Positions 1 to 5,887 of a DNA stretch of 5,887 nucleotides are shown in pieces; position 1 is the stretch's first letter, and every line of letters begins with the position of its first letter. Under the pieces are notes generated by a model. It was not told the DNA's origin, did not search any database, and saw nothing but the letters and a program-made list of their open reading frames with translations. Position numbers and translations under genes: made by a program. The stretch lies in assembly GCA_003558575.1 (NCBI GenBank), contig PWPY01000351.1, positions 1 through 5,887 of the forward strand, written 5' to 3'. The DNA is from Desulfonatronovibrio sp. GTDB lineage: Bacteria > Desulfobacterota > Desulfovibrionia > Desulfovibrionales > Desulfonatronovibrionaceae.

Positions 1-4
1 ATCT

Positions 5-93
5 GTCAGGGTCATTTCCTGAATCTGGATGCTGGTGGGAGTTACTGTCAGTATAATCCAGGCCGCTACCCAGATTCAGGAAATGACCCTGAC
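5..93. repeat. 24-bp perfect inverted repeat at the left end, probable chimera or assembly artefact
   Basis: Positions 5-28 are the exact reverse complement of 70-93, separated by 41 bases. The right arm encodes the conserved FliQ segment TQIQEMTLT and is clearly genuine coding sequence. The left arm sits where the first FliQ helix should be encoded and instead puts a TGA stop (20-22) in frame. Fold-back joins of this kind are known from multiple displacement amplification and from mis-assembly at contig ends. A real inversion or a biological hairpin cannot be excluded from the sequence alone. Confidence 0.8.
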
Positions 94-214
94 CATTGTG
101 CCCAAGATCATTTCCATTTTTCTGGTTTTATTATTTGCCTTTCCATGGATAATGAACAAGATGATCAATTTTACCACAGAGCTTTTTCTTAATCTTCCCA
201 ATCATATAGGATAG
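23..214 (+). CDS. fliQ: FliQ, flagellar type III export gate protein (5'-truncated)
   Basis: FliQ is a small inner-membrane protein that, with FliP and FliR, forms the gate of the flagellar type III secretion apparatus. From the ATG at 29 there are 61 codons to the TAG at 212-214. The segment SIIQAATQIQEMTLTIVPK is the family hallmark between the two membrane helices, and the following ISIFLVLLFAFPWIMNKMI is the second helix. FliQ is usually about 90 residues with two helices, so most of the first helix is missing. In the same frame a TGA lies at 20-22, inside a 24-base segment (5-28) that is an inverted copy of 70-93. The loss of the 5' end is therefore probably artefactual, and the ATG at 29 is an internal codon rather than a true start. 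The motif fits FliQ better than virulence-type SctS homologues. Nothing flagellar follows it; the next gene is convergent cbiK, so fliQ seems to end its operon. Confidence 0.87.
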   Translation: MWMLVGVTVSIIQAATQIQEMTLTIVPKIISIFLVLLFAFPWIMNKMINFTTELFLNLPNHIG

Positions 215-468
215 GAGAGCAAAAATTTATGTAACAGTTCACCAATTTTTTACTCTTGCATAAAGCCTGCATCCTGGTTGGTTTTCGCCATTGCTGCCTG
301 TTTGACCAGCCCTGAGCCCGTTAGTCAAAATCATGGATATAAAAACGGACTTTCGGCTACCTGAATAAATTAATGGTTTTGGCTTACGGGCTCATGCTGG
401 GAGTTTGCAGCAACAGAAAACCAATCAGGATGCAGGCTTTCATCACAGCATGGTGAATAAATACAAAT
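215..468. other. Convergent intergenic spacer between fliQ and cbiK
   Basis: This stretch of 254 bases lies between the stops of two genes that face each other. Apart from the palindrome at 262-440 it holds a 47-base AT-rich leader (215-261) and a 28-base tail (441-468) that runs into the AT-rich end of cbiK. I find no tRNA, coding frame of useful length, or classical terminator with a T-run. Confidence 0.7.
262..440. repeat. Long imperfect palindrome in the fliQ/cbiK convergent spacer (MITE-like or structured-RNA element)
   Basis: This 179-base element fills most of the spacer. Going inward, 262-286 pairs with 416-440 (25 pairs including one G-U), 291-297 with 407-413 (7), 306-310 with 396-400 (5), 313-321 with 386-394 (9), and 323-334 with 373-384 (12, including two G-U). 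Small bulges and internal loops separate these stems, and a 38-base AT-rich loop (335-372) closes the structure. The triplet CAT flanks both ends (259-261 and 441-443), which could be a short target duplication or chance. I see no reading frame in it. The size and termini resemble a miniature inverted-repeat element or a large REP-type palindrome, and its position between convergent genes would let it act as a transcription barrier. It is not a canonical intrinsic terminator, because no U-run follows the stem on either strand. The structure is seen directly; its class is inferred. Confidence 0.8.
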
Positions 469-1260
469 TTATAAAATTTTACTGAGATGGTCCATCCAGA
501 TGTTCACCACATTATCAAAGGCACCAAGTCCTTTCATCTCAACCCGGGCATCAATCCCCTGTTCTTTCAAAATACTGACCCAGGAGTCTGCCTGCTTTCC
601 CGCCATATCATTGACGGCATGATCTCCAGCCACCACCATCAGGGGAAGAAGAACAGCCTTTCTTGTTTTCTTTTTTTCCAGCAAGGGTAAGATATCTTCC
701 AGACCAGGAGTTCCTTCAACAGCCCCAACAAAAACATCCTCATCCCTGAGCCAGAAATGATATTGCAGGGCTGAATAGTACACATTGGCAGGATGAACGC
801 TTCCGTGCCCCATAAAAATCACAGCCTCATCATTTTCTCTGATCTCTGTCAGATTTTTCAGCATGGCTGTGGCAAACCTTTCCAAATCCTGACTCTGACT
901 TAAAAGAGGATCGCCAAGTCTGATTTCCTTAATCCCTTTGGGCAACCCCTGGATTGATGCTCTGGTTCTGATCAGGTCATGGTGTTCAAGACCTGGAATT
1001 ATCAAAAGTGACTGCAGGGCTACGCGGGAAAAGCCCTGTTCAGCCATAAGACCCAGAGCCTGAACAGGGGACAGAAAAACTTTTCCCTGTTTTGACAGCT
1101 TTTCTCTTATTACTATCGAAGTATAGGCCCAATATACATCATGGCCTGGAAAATCCTCTCTGACTTTATTTTCAATATTTTCATATACTGCATCAGCTCC
1201 TGGAACTGAAGTTCCAAAGGCTGCCAGCAGAATTCCTGTCTTATCATTTACCTGATTCAC
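469..1260 (-). CDS. cbiK: CbiK, anaerobic sirohydrochlorin cobaltochelatase
   Basis: CbiK inserts Co2+ into sirohydrochlorin, the ATP-independent early metal insertion of the anaerobic cobalamin pathway. The protein has 263 residues, the normal family length. The N-terminal ILLAAFGTS (10-18) is the class II chelatase opening. The metal-binding positions known from Salmonella CbiK are all visible: His152 in FMGHGS, Glu182 in VGAVEGTPGLEDIL, and His214 in VVAGDHAVNDMAG, followed by DSW (225-227). There is no signal peptide, which points to a cytoplasmic, biosynthetic form rather than the exported CbiK paralogue described in Desulfovibrio. The start is GTG (1258-1260), 5 bases after AAGGAG. An ATG overlapping it at 1260-1262 is out of frame and followed at once by TGA. 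No other cobalamin gene is in the window. One oddity is Leu86 in QSLLIIPG, where I recall His in Salmonella. Activity on Fe2+ for siroheme is also possible. Confidence 0.93.
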   Translation of the reverse strand: MNQVNDKTGILLAAFGTSVPGADAVYENIENKVREDFPGHDVYWAYTSIVIREKLSKQGKVFLSPVQALGLMAEQGFSRVALQSLLIIPGLEHHDLIRTRASIQGLPKGIKEIRLGDPLLSQSQDLERFATAMLKNLTEIRENDEAVIFMGHGSVHPANVYYSALQYHFWLRDEDVFVGAVEGTPGLEDILPLLEKKKTRKAVLLPLMVVAGDHAVNDMAGKQADSWVSILKEQGIDARVEMKGLGAFDNVVNIWMDHLSKIL

Positions 1261-1265
1261 ATGAA

Positions 1266-1271
1266 CTCCTT
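1266..1271 (-). promoter_or_regulatory. Shine-Dalgarno site of cbiK (supports the GTG start)
   Basis: On the minus strand this reads AAGGAG, with five bases (TTCAT) before the GTG. The site fixes GTG at 1258-1260 as the start; the only ATG nearby (1260-1262) is out of frame and leads straight into TGA. Confidence 0.8.
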
Positions 1272-1384
1272 AAATTTTTAATGCTTCATATTTTTTATTG
1301 TCAGCCCAAAGAATTAAGGTCATTAATGGTTTTCAAGACACAGGTAAAGTTAGAAAAAACCTGCCCATACTCTTTAAAACCCAT

Positions 1385-1413
1385 TTGCCCTTGGAAAAAC
1401 TTTATCTTATATT
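1385..1413 (+). promoter_or_regulatory. Candidate sigma-70-type promoter of the tamA-tamB operon
   Basis: TTGCCC (1385-1390, 4 of 6 to TTGACA) and TATATT (1408-1413, 5 of 6 to TATAAT) are separated by exactly 17 bases. A start site about 7 bases after the -10 would fall near 1420, only a few bases before the tamA ATG at 1423, giving a leaderless or nearly leaderless mRNA. That agrees with the absence of a Shine-Dalgarno site before tamA. The match is moderate, and AT-rich sequence produces such boxes by chance. Confidence 0.35.
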
Positions 1414-1422
1414 CTTTAAACC

Positions 1423-3231
1423 ATGAGCTTAAAAAATAAAATTTTTCTTGCATTACTCCTTATATTAACTCCTACCCTGACAATGGCTCAGGAAATAATC
1501 CCCATTGATCAGGAACCACCTCCTGGAGCCATCAGGTATGAAGTAACCCTCAGCGGAGAAGTTGAAAGTCAGATACTCCAGTCGCTGACTTACATTTCAG
1601 ACACCATCAGCTTAAAAAATCGCCCTCCCATGACCATGGCTCAGCTCAAAAGAAGGATCCGTGAAGATATCTCAGAGTTCACTAAGGCCCTCAGATCTTT
1701 CGGCTACTATGCTTCAGAGGTGGGATACACAATCGATACGGAAACAGAACCTGTTAAAATTGATTTCCAGATTAAGCCTGGACCTCCTTACCTTATCACT
1801 CAGGTGACCATAACCAGCATTTGCCCGGATATGGACCCGGACACCCCCATGCCTTCTCCACAAACCCTGGGACTTGAAAAAGGCCAGAGAATCCGCTCAT
1901 CTAAAGTAATGGATGCCATGGATATTATTATCAGAGACTTCAGATCTAAGGGATACCCGTTTCCCATTGTTGAGATCAGCGAGGTCATCATTGATCACAG
2001 GGAACATTCTGCATCCATCCACTATACTCTGGACCCTGGTCCCTGGGCAATGCTTGGAGAAGTCAGTACCGAAGGTCTGGACCGTGTAAAGCCTCAATAT
2101 ATACATGAACGAATCCCCTGGGAAACAGGAGATGAGTTTAAGACTTCAAAAATTAATCAATTTAGAAGACAGCTCACTGTGGGTGGTCTCTTTTCCATGG
2201 TGGAAATAAATCATCCGGATGAACTTGAGGATGACAACACGCTACCAGTAAGGGTAAAAGTTACAGAAAGAAAGCCGAGAACTGTACGAGCAGGTATTGG
2301 TTTTGAAACAGATATCGGGCCTGAACTGAGGCTTGGCTGGACTCATCGCAACCTAAAGGGAATGGGAGAAACCCTTGAGTTTGATCTGAGATTGTCCGAC
2401 CCTCTCAAGCATGTTGAGGGCAGGTATACCATACCTTCATTTTTGCGAAGAGATCAGAAATTGACACTCAAGACGGGTGTGACCCAGGAAAAACAGGACG
2501 CCTTTGATTCAGAAAGCGTTTATGTCTCAAGTATGCTGGAAAGATCCCTTTCTGACAGACTTTCTGTAGGGGCAGGTGTTGGCTACAGGATTGGCCGAGT
2601 AAAGCAGTTCGGAGAAAGCAAAGATCTTGGGCTGGTTTATTTCCCCACTGATCTGACCTGGGATGGCCGGGATGATATCCTTAATCCGGGGACAGGTATA
2701 AGTTTTAACCTGAAAGTAATTCCTTTTTTTGACACCCTTGATTCAAAATCAAAATTTGTAAAGACATACAGCAGCCTCAACACATATCTGGAGCTTTTAT
2801 CTGAGAAAAGAATTGTCCTGGCCAACAGGACTGCCCTGGGAACTATCAACGCCCAGAGCAAATCCCATGTACCCCCGGATGAAAGATTCTATGCTGGAGG
2901 CGGCGGATCTGTCAGGGGTTATTCATACCAGACAGCAGGAGAACTTGAAGACGGCAAACCTGTTGGAGGACTGTCCCTGGCTGAAATCAATAATGAATTG
3001 CGGTTCAGGGTCAGTAAGCATTCTGGATTTGTCCTTTTCTTAGATGGTGGAAGAGCATTTGATTCCTCTTACCCGGACTTTGACCAGAAGCTGTACTGGG
3101 GATGGGGCCTGGGATACCGATTTTTTACCGACTTCGGCCCCATAAGGGCTGACATTGCCTTTCCCGTAAACCCCAGAGATGAACATGACTCCAGCTTCCA
3201 GGTATACATAAGCATTGGACAGGCCTTTTAA
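1423..3231 (+). CDS. tamA: TamA, Omp85-family outer-membrane assembly protein
   Basis: TamA is an outer-membrane beta-barrel that works with TamB in inserting outer-membrane proteins and in envelope lipid homeostasis. The 602 residues match the family (E. coli TamA is about 577). The order is: signal peptide 1-22 (Lys-rich start, LALLLILTP core, cleavage near TMA-Q); three POTRA-like domains at about 36-120, 122-205 and 207-284; and the Omp85 barrel from about 286 to the end. Barrel signatures are FYAGGGGSVRGYSYQ (489-503, the conserved RGY of loop 6), FLDGGRAFD (539-547), FGPIRADIAFPV (571-582), and a C-terminal strand ending in Phe602. Three POTRAs and a following tamB exclude BamA (five POTRAs, about 800 residues). 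A TAA at 1417-1419 is in frame, so ATG 1423 is the only sensible start. No Shine-Dalgarno precedes it. tamB begins 1 base after the stop. Confidence 0.93.
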   Translation: MSLKNKIFLALLLILTPTLTMAQEIIPIDQEPPPGAIRYEVTLSGEVESQILQSLTYISDTISLKNRPPMTMAQLKRRIREDISEFTKALRSFGYYASEVGYTIDTETEPVKIDFQIKPGPPYLITQVTITSICPDMDPDTPMPSPQTLGLEKGQRIRSSKVMDAMDIIIRDFRSKGYPFPIVEISEVIIDHREHSASIHYTLDPGPWAMLGEVSTEGLDRVKPQYIHERIPWETGDEFKTSKINQFRRQLTVGGLFSMVEINHPDELEDDNTLPVRVKVTERKPRTVRAGIGFETDIGPELRLGWTHRNLKGMGETLEFDLRLSDPLKHVEGRYTIPSFLRRDQKLTLKTGVTQEKQDAFDSESVYVSSMLERSLSDRLSVGAGVGYRIGRVKQFGESKDLGLVYFPTDLTWDGRDDILNPGTGISFNLKVIPFFDTLDSKSKFVKTYSSLNTYLELLSEKRIVLANRTALGTINAQSKSHVPPDERFYAGGGGSVRGYSYQTAGELEDGKPVGGLSLAEINNELRFRVSKHSGFVLFLDGGRAFDSSYPDFDQKLYWGWGLGYRFFTDFGPIRADIAFPVNPRDEHDSSFQVYISIGQAF

Positions 3232-3232
3232 T

Positions 3233-5887
3233 ATGCACAAATATTTAAGAAAAACACTCATTATATCAGGGGCGGCATTAACACTTCTTATCTTCATCCT
3301 TGCTCTTGCCCTGATCATAATCCAGACCAGCCCAGGGCAGCGTTTGCTGGAAAAAACCCTGAACGACGCTCTTATCTGGGAAGATGGAAAAGTATCCATT
3401 TCCGGAATCTCTGGCAGAATACCTTTTAATATGGAAGTTGACAGTGTCACTCTTGAAGATACAGACGGCCCGTGGCTCAAAATTAACCAAGTCAGGCTGC
3501 ACTGGTCCCTGTCCAGGCTCTTTACAAGAGAAATCCATGTATTTCAGGCTGGGGCACATGAAGTTGACTTTTTCCGCCTGCCTCAGGTCAAGCCAAGGGA
3601 AAATGACGATATATCTAAGCCCTCATCACCCACTAAGGTACATTGGAAATGGCCTCTGCCCCCTTTGACTGTAGAAAATCTTTTTCTAAATAATGTGCAT
3701 ATTTCTGATGAAATCCTGGATGAGAATATGATCATAGATGCCCAGGCAACCCTTTTTGCAGACAGACAGGGATTTTCCCTGGCCAACTTAGATATTAATC
3801 GACTGGATCAGCCCTCTTCCATTGTCACCTTATATGCGGAACTAATTAGAGACCCCTACTTTCTGGACCTGGACGTCACACTGTCTGACCCTGGAATGCT
3901 CCACGCTCTCACAGGCCTTGATCACTGGCCAAAGAAAACTTTTCTGACCCTTAAGGGTTCTGGACTGCTGTCTTCGTGGCAAGGCAGACTTGATATCAAA
4001 GGCGAAGAAATTCTAAATGCCGGTCTGGACCTGCAGATCCAGGAGCAGGAATTTTACTATCTCATGGCTGATGGAGATTTCTACATTAATCCAATATTAC
4101 TGCCTCAAGAAGCTTTTGGCTTTACCCGGAACCCATTCAACTTTTTGATTAATATCGGGATTGACCGGAAAAAACAGATTGTCCTGGAAGATCTGACCAT
4201 AGAATCTCCCTTACTTGCCCTCAAGTCTCAACTCTTGTTTAACCCTGAAAATATGAATCTTACAGGAGGTGCAGAGTTAAACATTGCAGACATTAACCCC
4301 CTCTTGATGGATTCAGGCATGAACTCAAGGGAACCCTTAGACGTAAACATAGACGTCGACGGACCAGTGAAAAACCTGATTGCTCACGCCCGGGCCAGAT
4401 TGGGACCGGTTTCAGGCCACGGCGTGAGTCTTGATGAAACAACCCTCTCAGCGGACCTGAACCTTAATCCAACACCCAGCTCTATGGCCACTTTGCAAGG
4501 CAGATTAGACGCCTCAGGACTTAGTCTGGAACAATACGCCAGACTGCCTGAAAATTTTAACTTGGGATTCAATCTGGACTACAGCCGCGAAAGTATCCTC
4601 AAGATAATCAGCTTGGATCTTGAGGGAGGAGACATTGAATCTACCCTTACAGGAGAGATAAACACAGACTCCATGGATTTTAAGGCCACTCTGACTTCTT
4701 TTGGCCGCAACCTGGAAAAACTCATCCCTGGCTTTGAAGAAGAGCCTCTCTTCATGTCTAACCTGGAACTTGGCCTTGATGTTCAGGGAAATTTCATTAA
4801 GCCTGAATATTCAGCAGACCTTAAACTTTTCCTTCCGAATTTCCACTCAGATGAAAAATATATTGCAGATGTTGTGGGGCCTGATTTTTTCATAAAGATC
4901 AGCGCATTTTTAGATCAGAATATGGACCTTGGTCTTTCTCAGGCATCCATTGTAGCCACGGGATTTGACTTACAGAGTTCCGGGATAATCGGCCTTGAAA
5001 GTCGGGAGCTTGATCTTTCAGGACAGTTCTCATTTCCAGAGCTGAATATCCTTGACTCAGCCCTGGGCCATGACATTTCCGGCAGCCTGGCCATGAACTT
5101 TTCAGCTCTTGGGTCCATTGATGAGACAAAGGTGGAAGCTACAGCCAACCTGGATTCATTTAATTTTGATCCCATAACAGACATGAATATCGGAGGTCAT
5201 GTTTATTTTTATATTATAGATAGTTTTCCTGTAGGAAATTTTGACATGTACCTTCAAAGAGAGGATGAGCACCTTGACCTGTTTACGGATTTCCAGGTCA
5301 CTGATGATAAGATCCAGGTCAATAAGCTCCTGGGCAGGGGACCGGGAATGAATATTACCGGCAATCTGCTTTTTGATATTAAAAACAAACTGACCCACGG
5401 CGAGCTGAGTCTGGATCTTTCAGACATGGCAATGCTTGGCGATTTTTTTAACATTGATCTTGCTGGGGACGCCCGGTCAAAACTGACTCTTTATCCCACC
5501 AATGAAGACCAGGATGTGGATTTCGTCCTTGAAGGGAACAATATCAGAATAGAAAATATATTTGCTGAAAAAATTGAGGCATCTGGCCATGCCAGGCAAA
5601 TTATGCATCTGCCGAATTTTGAATCTCAAGTCCATTTAACCAGGCTCATGGCTCCCCAGACTGAAATTGACTCTCTTGAAGCCAGTGTGCACGGCACCCT
5701 GGAAGAAATATTTTTCTCCCAGAAACTCACTGGAAATATCCTGCATCATGTGGAACTGTCAGTAGACGGAAGCTATACCCTGAAAGATGAGACTCACAAG
5801 ATTTCACTCACAGAACTGCAGGGCAGTTTCGCCTATGAGCCTTTTGCCCTGCTCTCTCCTGTTAGTTTTTCTCATTCTCCTCAAGGA
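3233..5887 (+). CDS. tamB: TamB, inner-membrane anchored translocation/assembly protein (3'-truncated by window end)
   Basis: TamB spans the periplasm from an inner-membrane anchor to TamA, forming a long hydrophobic beta-groove implicated in outer-membrane protein assembly and phospholipid transport. The frame is open for 885 codons from the ATG at 3233 to the last base, with no stop. Residues 1-8 are basic (MHKYLRKT) and about 9-30 form an uncleaved membrane helix. Then comes the typical TamB/AsmA-like start: TSPGQRLLEKTL (32-43), GKVSISGISGRIPF with the following VDSVTLED, and INQVRLHWSLSRLF. The rest is a long run of alternating beta-strand repeats rich in LDL, GxL and similar patterns. 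E. coli TamB has about 1,260 residues, so the C-terminal DUF490 domain (PF04357) that meets TamA should lie beyond the window. The start lies 1 base after the tamA TAA, with only a weak AGG (3221-3223) as ribosome site, suggesting translational coupling. The frame is intact, with no internal stop. Confidence 0.92.
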   Translation, partial: MHKYLRKTLIISGAALTLLIFILALALIIIQTSPGQRLLEKTLNDALIWEDGKVSISGISGRIPFNMEVDSVTLEDTDGPWLKINQVRLHWSLSRLFTREIHVFQAGAHEVDFFRLPQVKPRENDDISKPSSPTKVHWKWPLPPLTVENLFLNNVHISDEILDENMIIDAQATLFADRQGFSLANLDINRLDQPSSIVTLYAELIRDPYFLDLDVTLSDPGMLHALTGLDHWPKKTFLTLKGSGLLSSWQGRLDIKGEEILNAGLDLQIQEQEFYYLMADGDFYINPILLPQEAFGFTRNPFNFLINIGIDRKKQIVLEDLTIESPLLALKSQLLFNPENMNLTGGAELNIADINPLLMDSGMNSREPLDVNIDVDGPVKNLIAHARARLGPVSGHGVSLDETTLSADLNLNPTPSSMATLQGRLDASGLSLEQYARLPENFNLGFNLDYSRESILKIISLDLEGGDIESTLTGEINTDSMDFKATLTSFGRNLEKLIPGFEEEPLFMSNLELGLDVQGNFIKPEYSADLKLFLPNFHSDEKYIADVVGPDFFIKISAFLDQNMDLGLSQASIVATGFDLQSSGIIGLESRELDLSGQFSFPELNILDSALGHDISGSLAMNFSALGSIDETKVEATANLDSFNFDPITDMNIGGHVYFYIIDSFPVGNFDMYLQREDEHLDLFTDFQVTDDKIQVNKLLGRGPGMNITGNLLFDIKNKLTHGELSLDLSDMAMLGDFFNIDLAGDARSKLTLYPTNEDQDVDFVLEGNNIRIENIFAEKIEASGHARQIMHLPNFESQVHLTRLMAPQTEIDSLEASVHGTLEEIFFSQKLTGNILHHVELSVDGSYTLKDETHKISLTELQGSFAYEPFALLSPVSFSHSPQG

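Larger units (their letters stand above)
1261..1422. promoter_or_regulatory. Divergent intergenic region between cbiK and tamA
   Basis: This 162-base gap separates two divergently oriented genes and must contain the promoters for both, unless transcripts enter from outside. It is AT-rich, especially at 1271-1300 just upstream of the cbiK Shine-Dalgarno. I see no convincing sigma-70 pair for cbiK: a CTGACA box (minus strand, 1299-1304) with an AT-rich -10 at 1275-1280 would start the transcript inside the ribosome site. I recognise no cobalamin riboswitch; the spacer looks too short for a full one plus a promoter, and no B12-box-like motif stands out by eye. Confidence 0.45.

Noticed and set aside
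262..440. Classical Rho-independent terminator for fliQ or cbiK
   Set aside because: The stem is far longer than usual, and on neither strand is its 3' side followed by a T-run, so it is recorded as a palindromic element instead.
487..690. 67-codon + strand frame antisense to cbiK
   Set aside because: It lies entirely opposite the 3' half of a clear cbiK gene, has no ribosome site and no recognisable protein features.
1260..1262. ATG as the cbiK start
   Set aside because: It is out of frame with the chelatase and followed immediately by TGA; the overlapping GTG (1258-1260) is in frame and properly spaced from AAGGAG.
1322..1333. Short similarity between TTAATGGTTTT at about 1323-1333 and the loop edge of the palindrome at about 370-380
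   Set aside because: Eleven AT-rich bases shared between two AT-rich spacers can arise by chance, and the similarity does not extend further.
1423..3231. BamA rather than TamA
   Set aside because: There are only three POTRA-like domains in 602 residues, and tamB follows directly; BamA would have five POTRAs and about 800 residues.
3040..3480. 146-codon - strand frame across the tamA/tamB junction
   Set aside because: It is antisense to the conserved C-terminal barrel of TamA and the N-terminus of TamB. Its composition (Ser, Arg and Val rich, no domain) is typical of a shadow frame.
3384..3668. 94-codon + strand frame inside tamB
   Set aside because: It overlaps the well-recognised N-terminal TamB segment in another frame and resembles no protein I know.

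Overview
The window looks like a fragment of a diderm, flagellated, anaerobic bacterium, most likely a Desulfobacterota member of the Desulfovibrionales type. The evidence is a FliQ export protein, a signal-less CbiK-type anaerobic sirohydrochlorin cobaltochelatase, and an adjacent TamA-TamB outer-membrane assembly pair. Base composition looks moderate, with AT-rich spacers. The lineage is an inference from gene content and protein flavour, not from a marker gene. Both ends cut through genes, so the window could be an entire short contig.

Layout. Positions 23-214 (+) hold the C-terminal two thirds of fliQ. Its 5' part is replaced by a 24-base perfect inverted copy of the gene's own sequence, most simply a chimeric or assembly-end artefact. 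Positions 215-468 are a convergent spacer without genes, dominated by a long imperfect palindrome (262-440) that can form about 58 base pairs. Positions 469-1260 (-) are cbiK, with a GTG start behind a good Shine-Dalgarno. Positions 1261-1422 are the spacer between divergent cbiK and tamA, with a candidate tamA promoter placed almost on top of the tamA start. Positions 1423-3231 (+) are tamA, complete. Positions 3233-5887 (+) are tamB, starting 1 base after the tamA stop and still open at the window end after 885 codons.

How the genes work together. TamA (outer-membrane Omp85 barrel with three POTRA domains) and TamB (inner-membrane anchored, periplasm-spanning beta-rich protein) belong to one envelope machine, and their near-contiguous reading frames indicate an operon. 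cbiK (cobalt insertion for corrinoid synthesis) and fliQ (flagellar export gate) are functionally unrelated neighbours. I do not see a novel multi-gene system here. The least explained element is the 179-base palindrome. Its three isolated non-Watson-Crick positions are all G-U pairs if the + strand is transcribed, and A-C mismatches if the - strand is.
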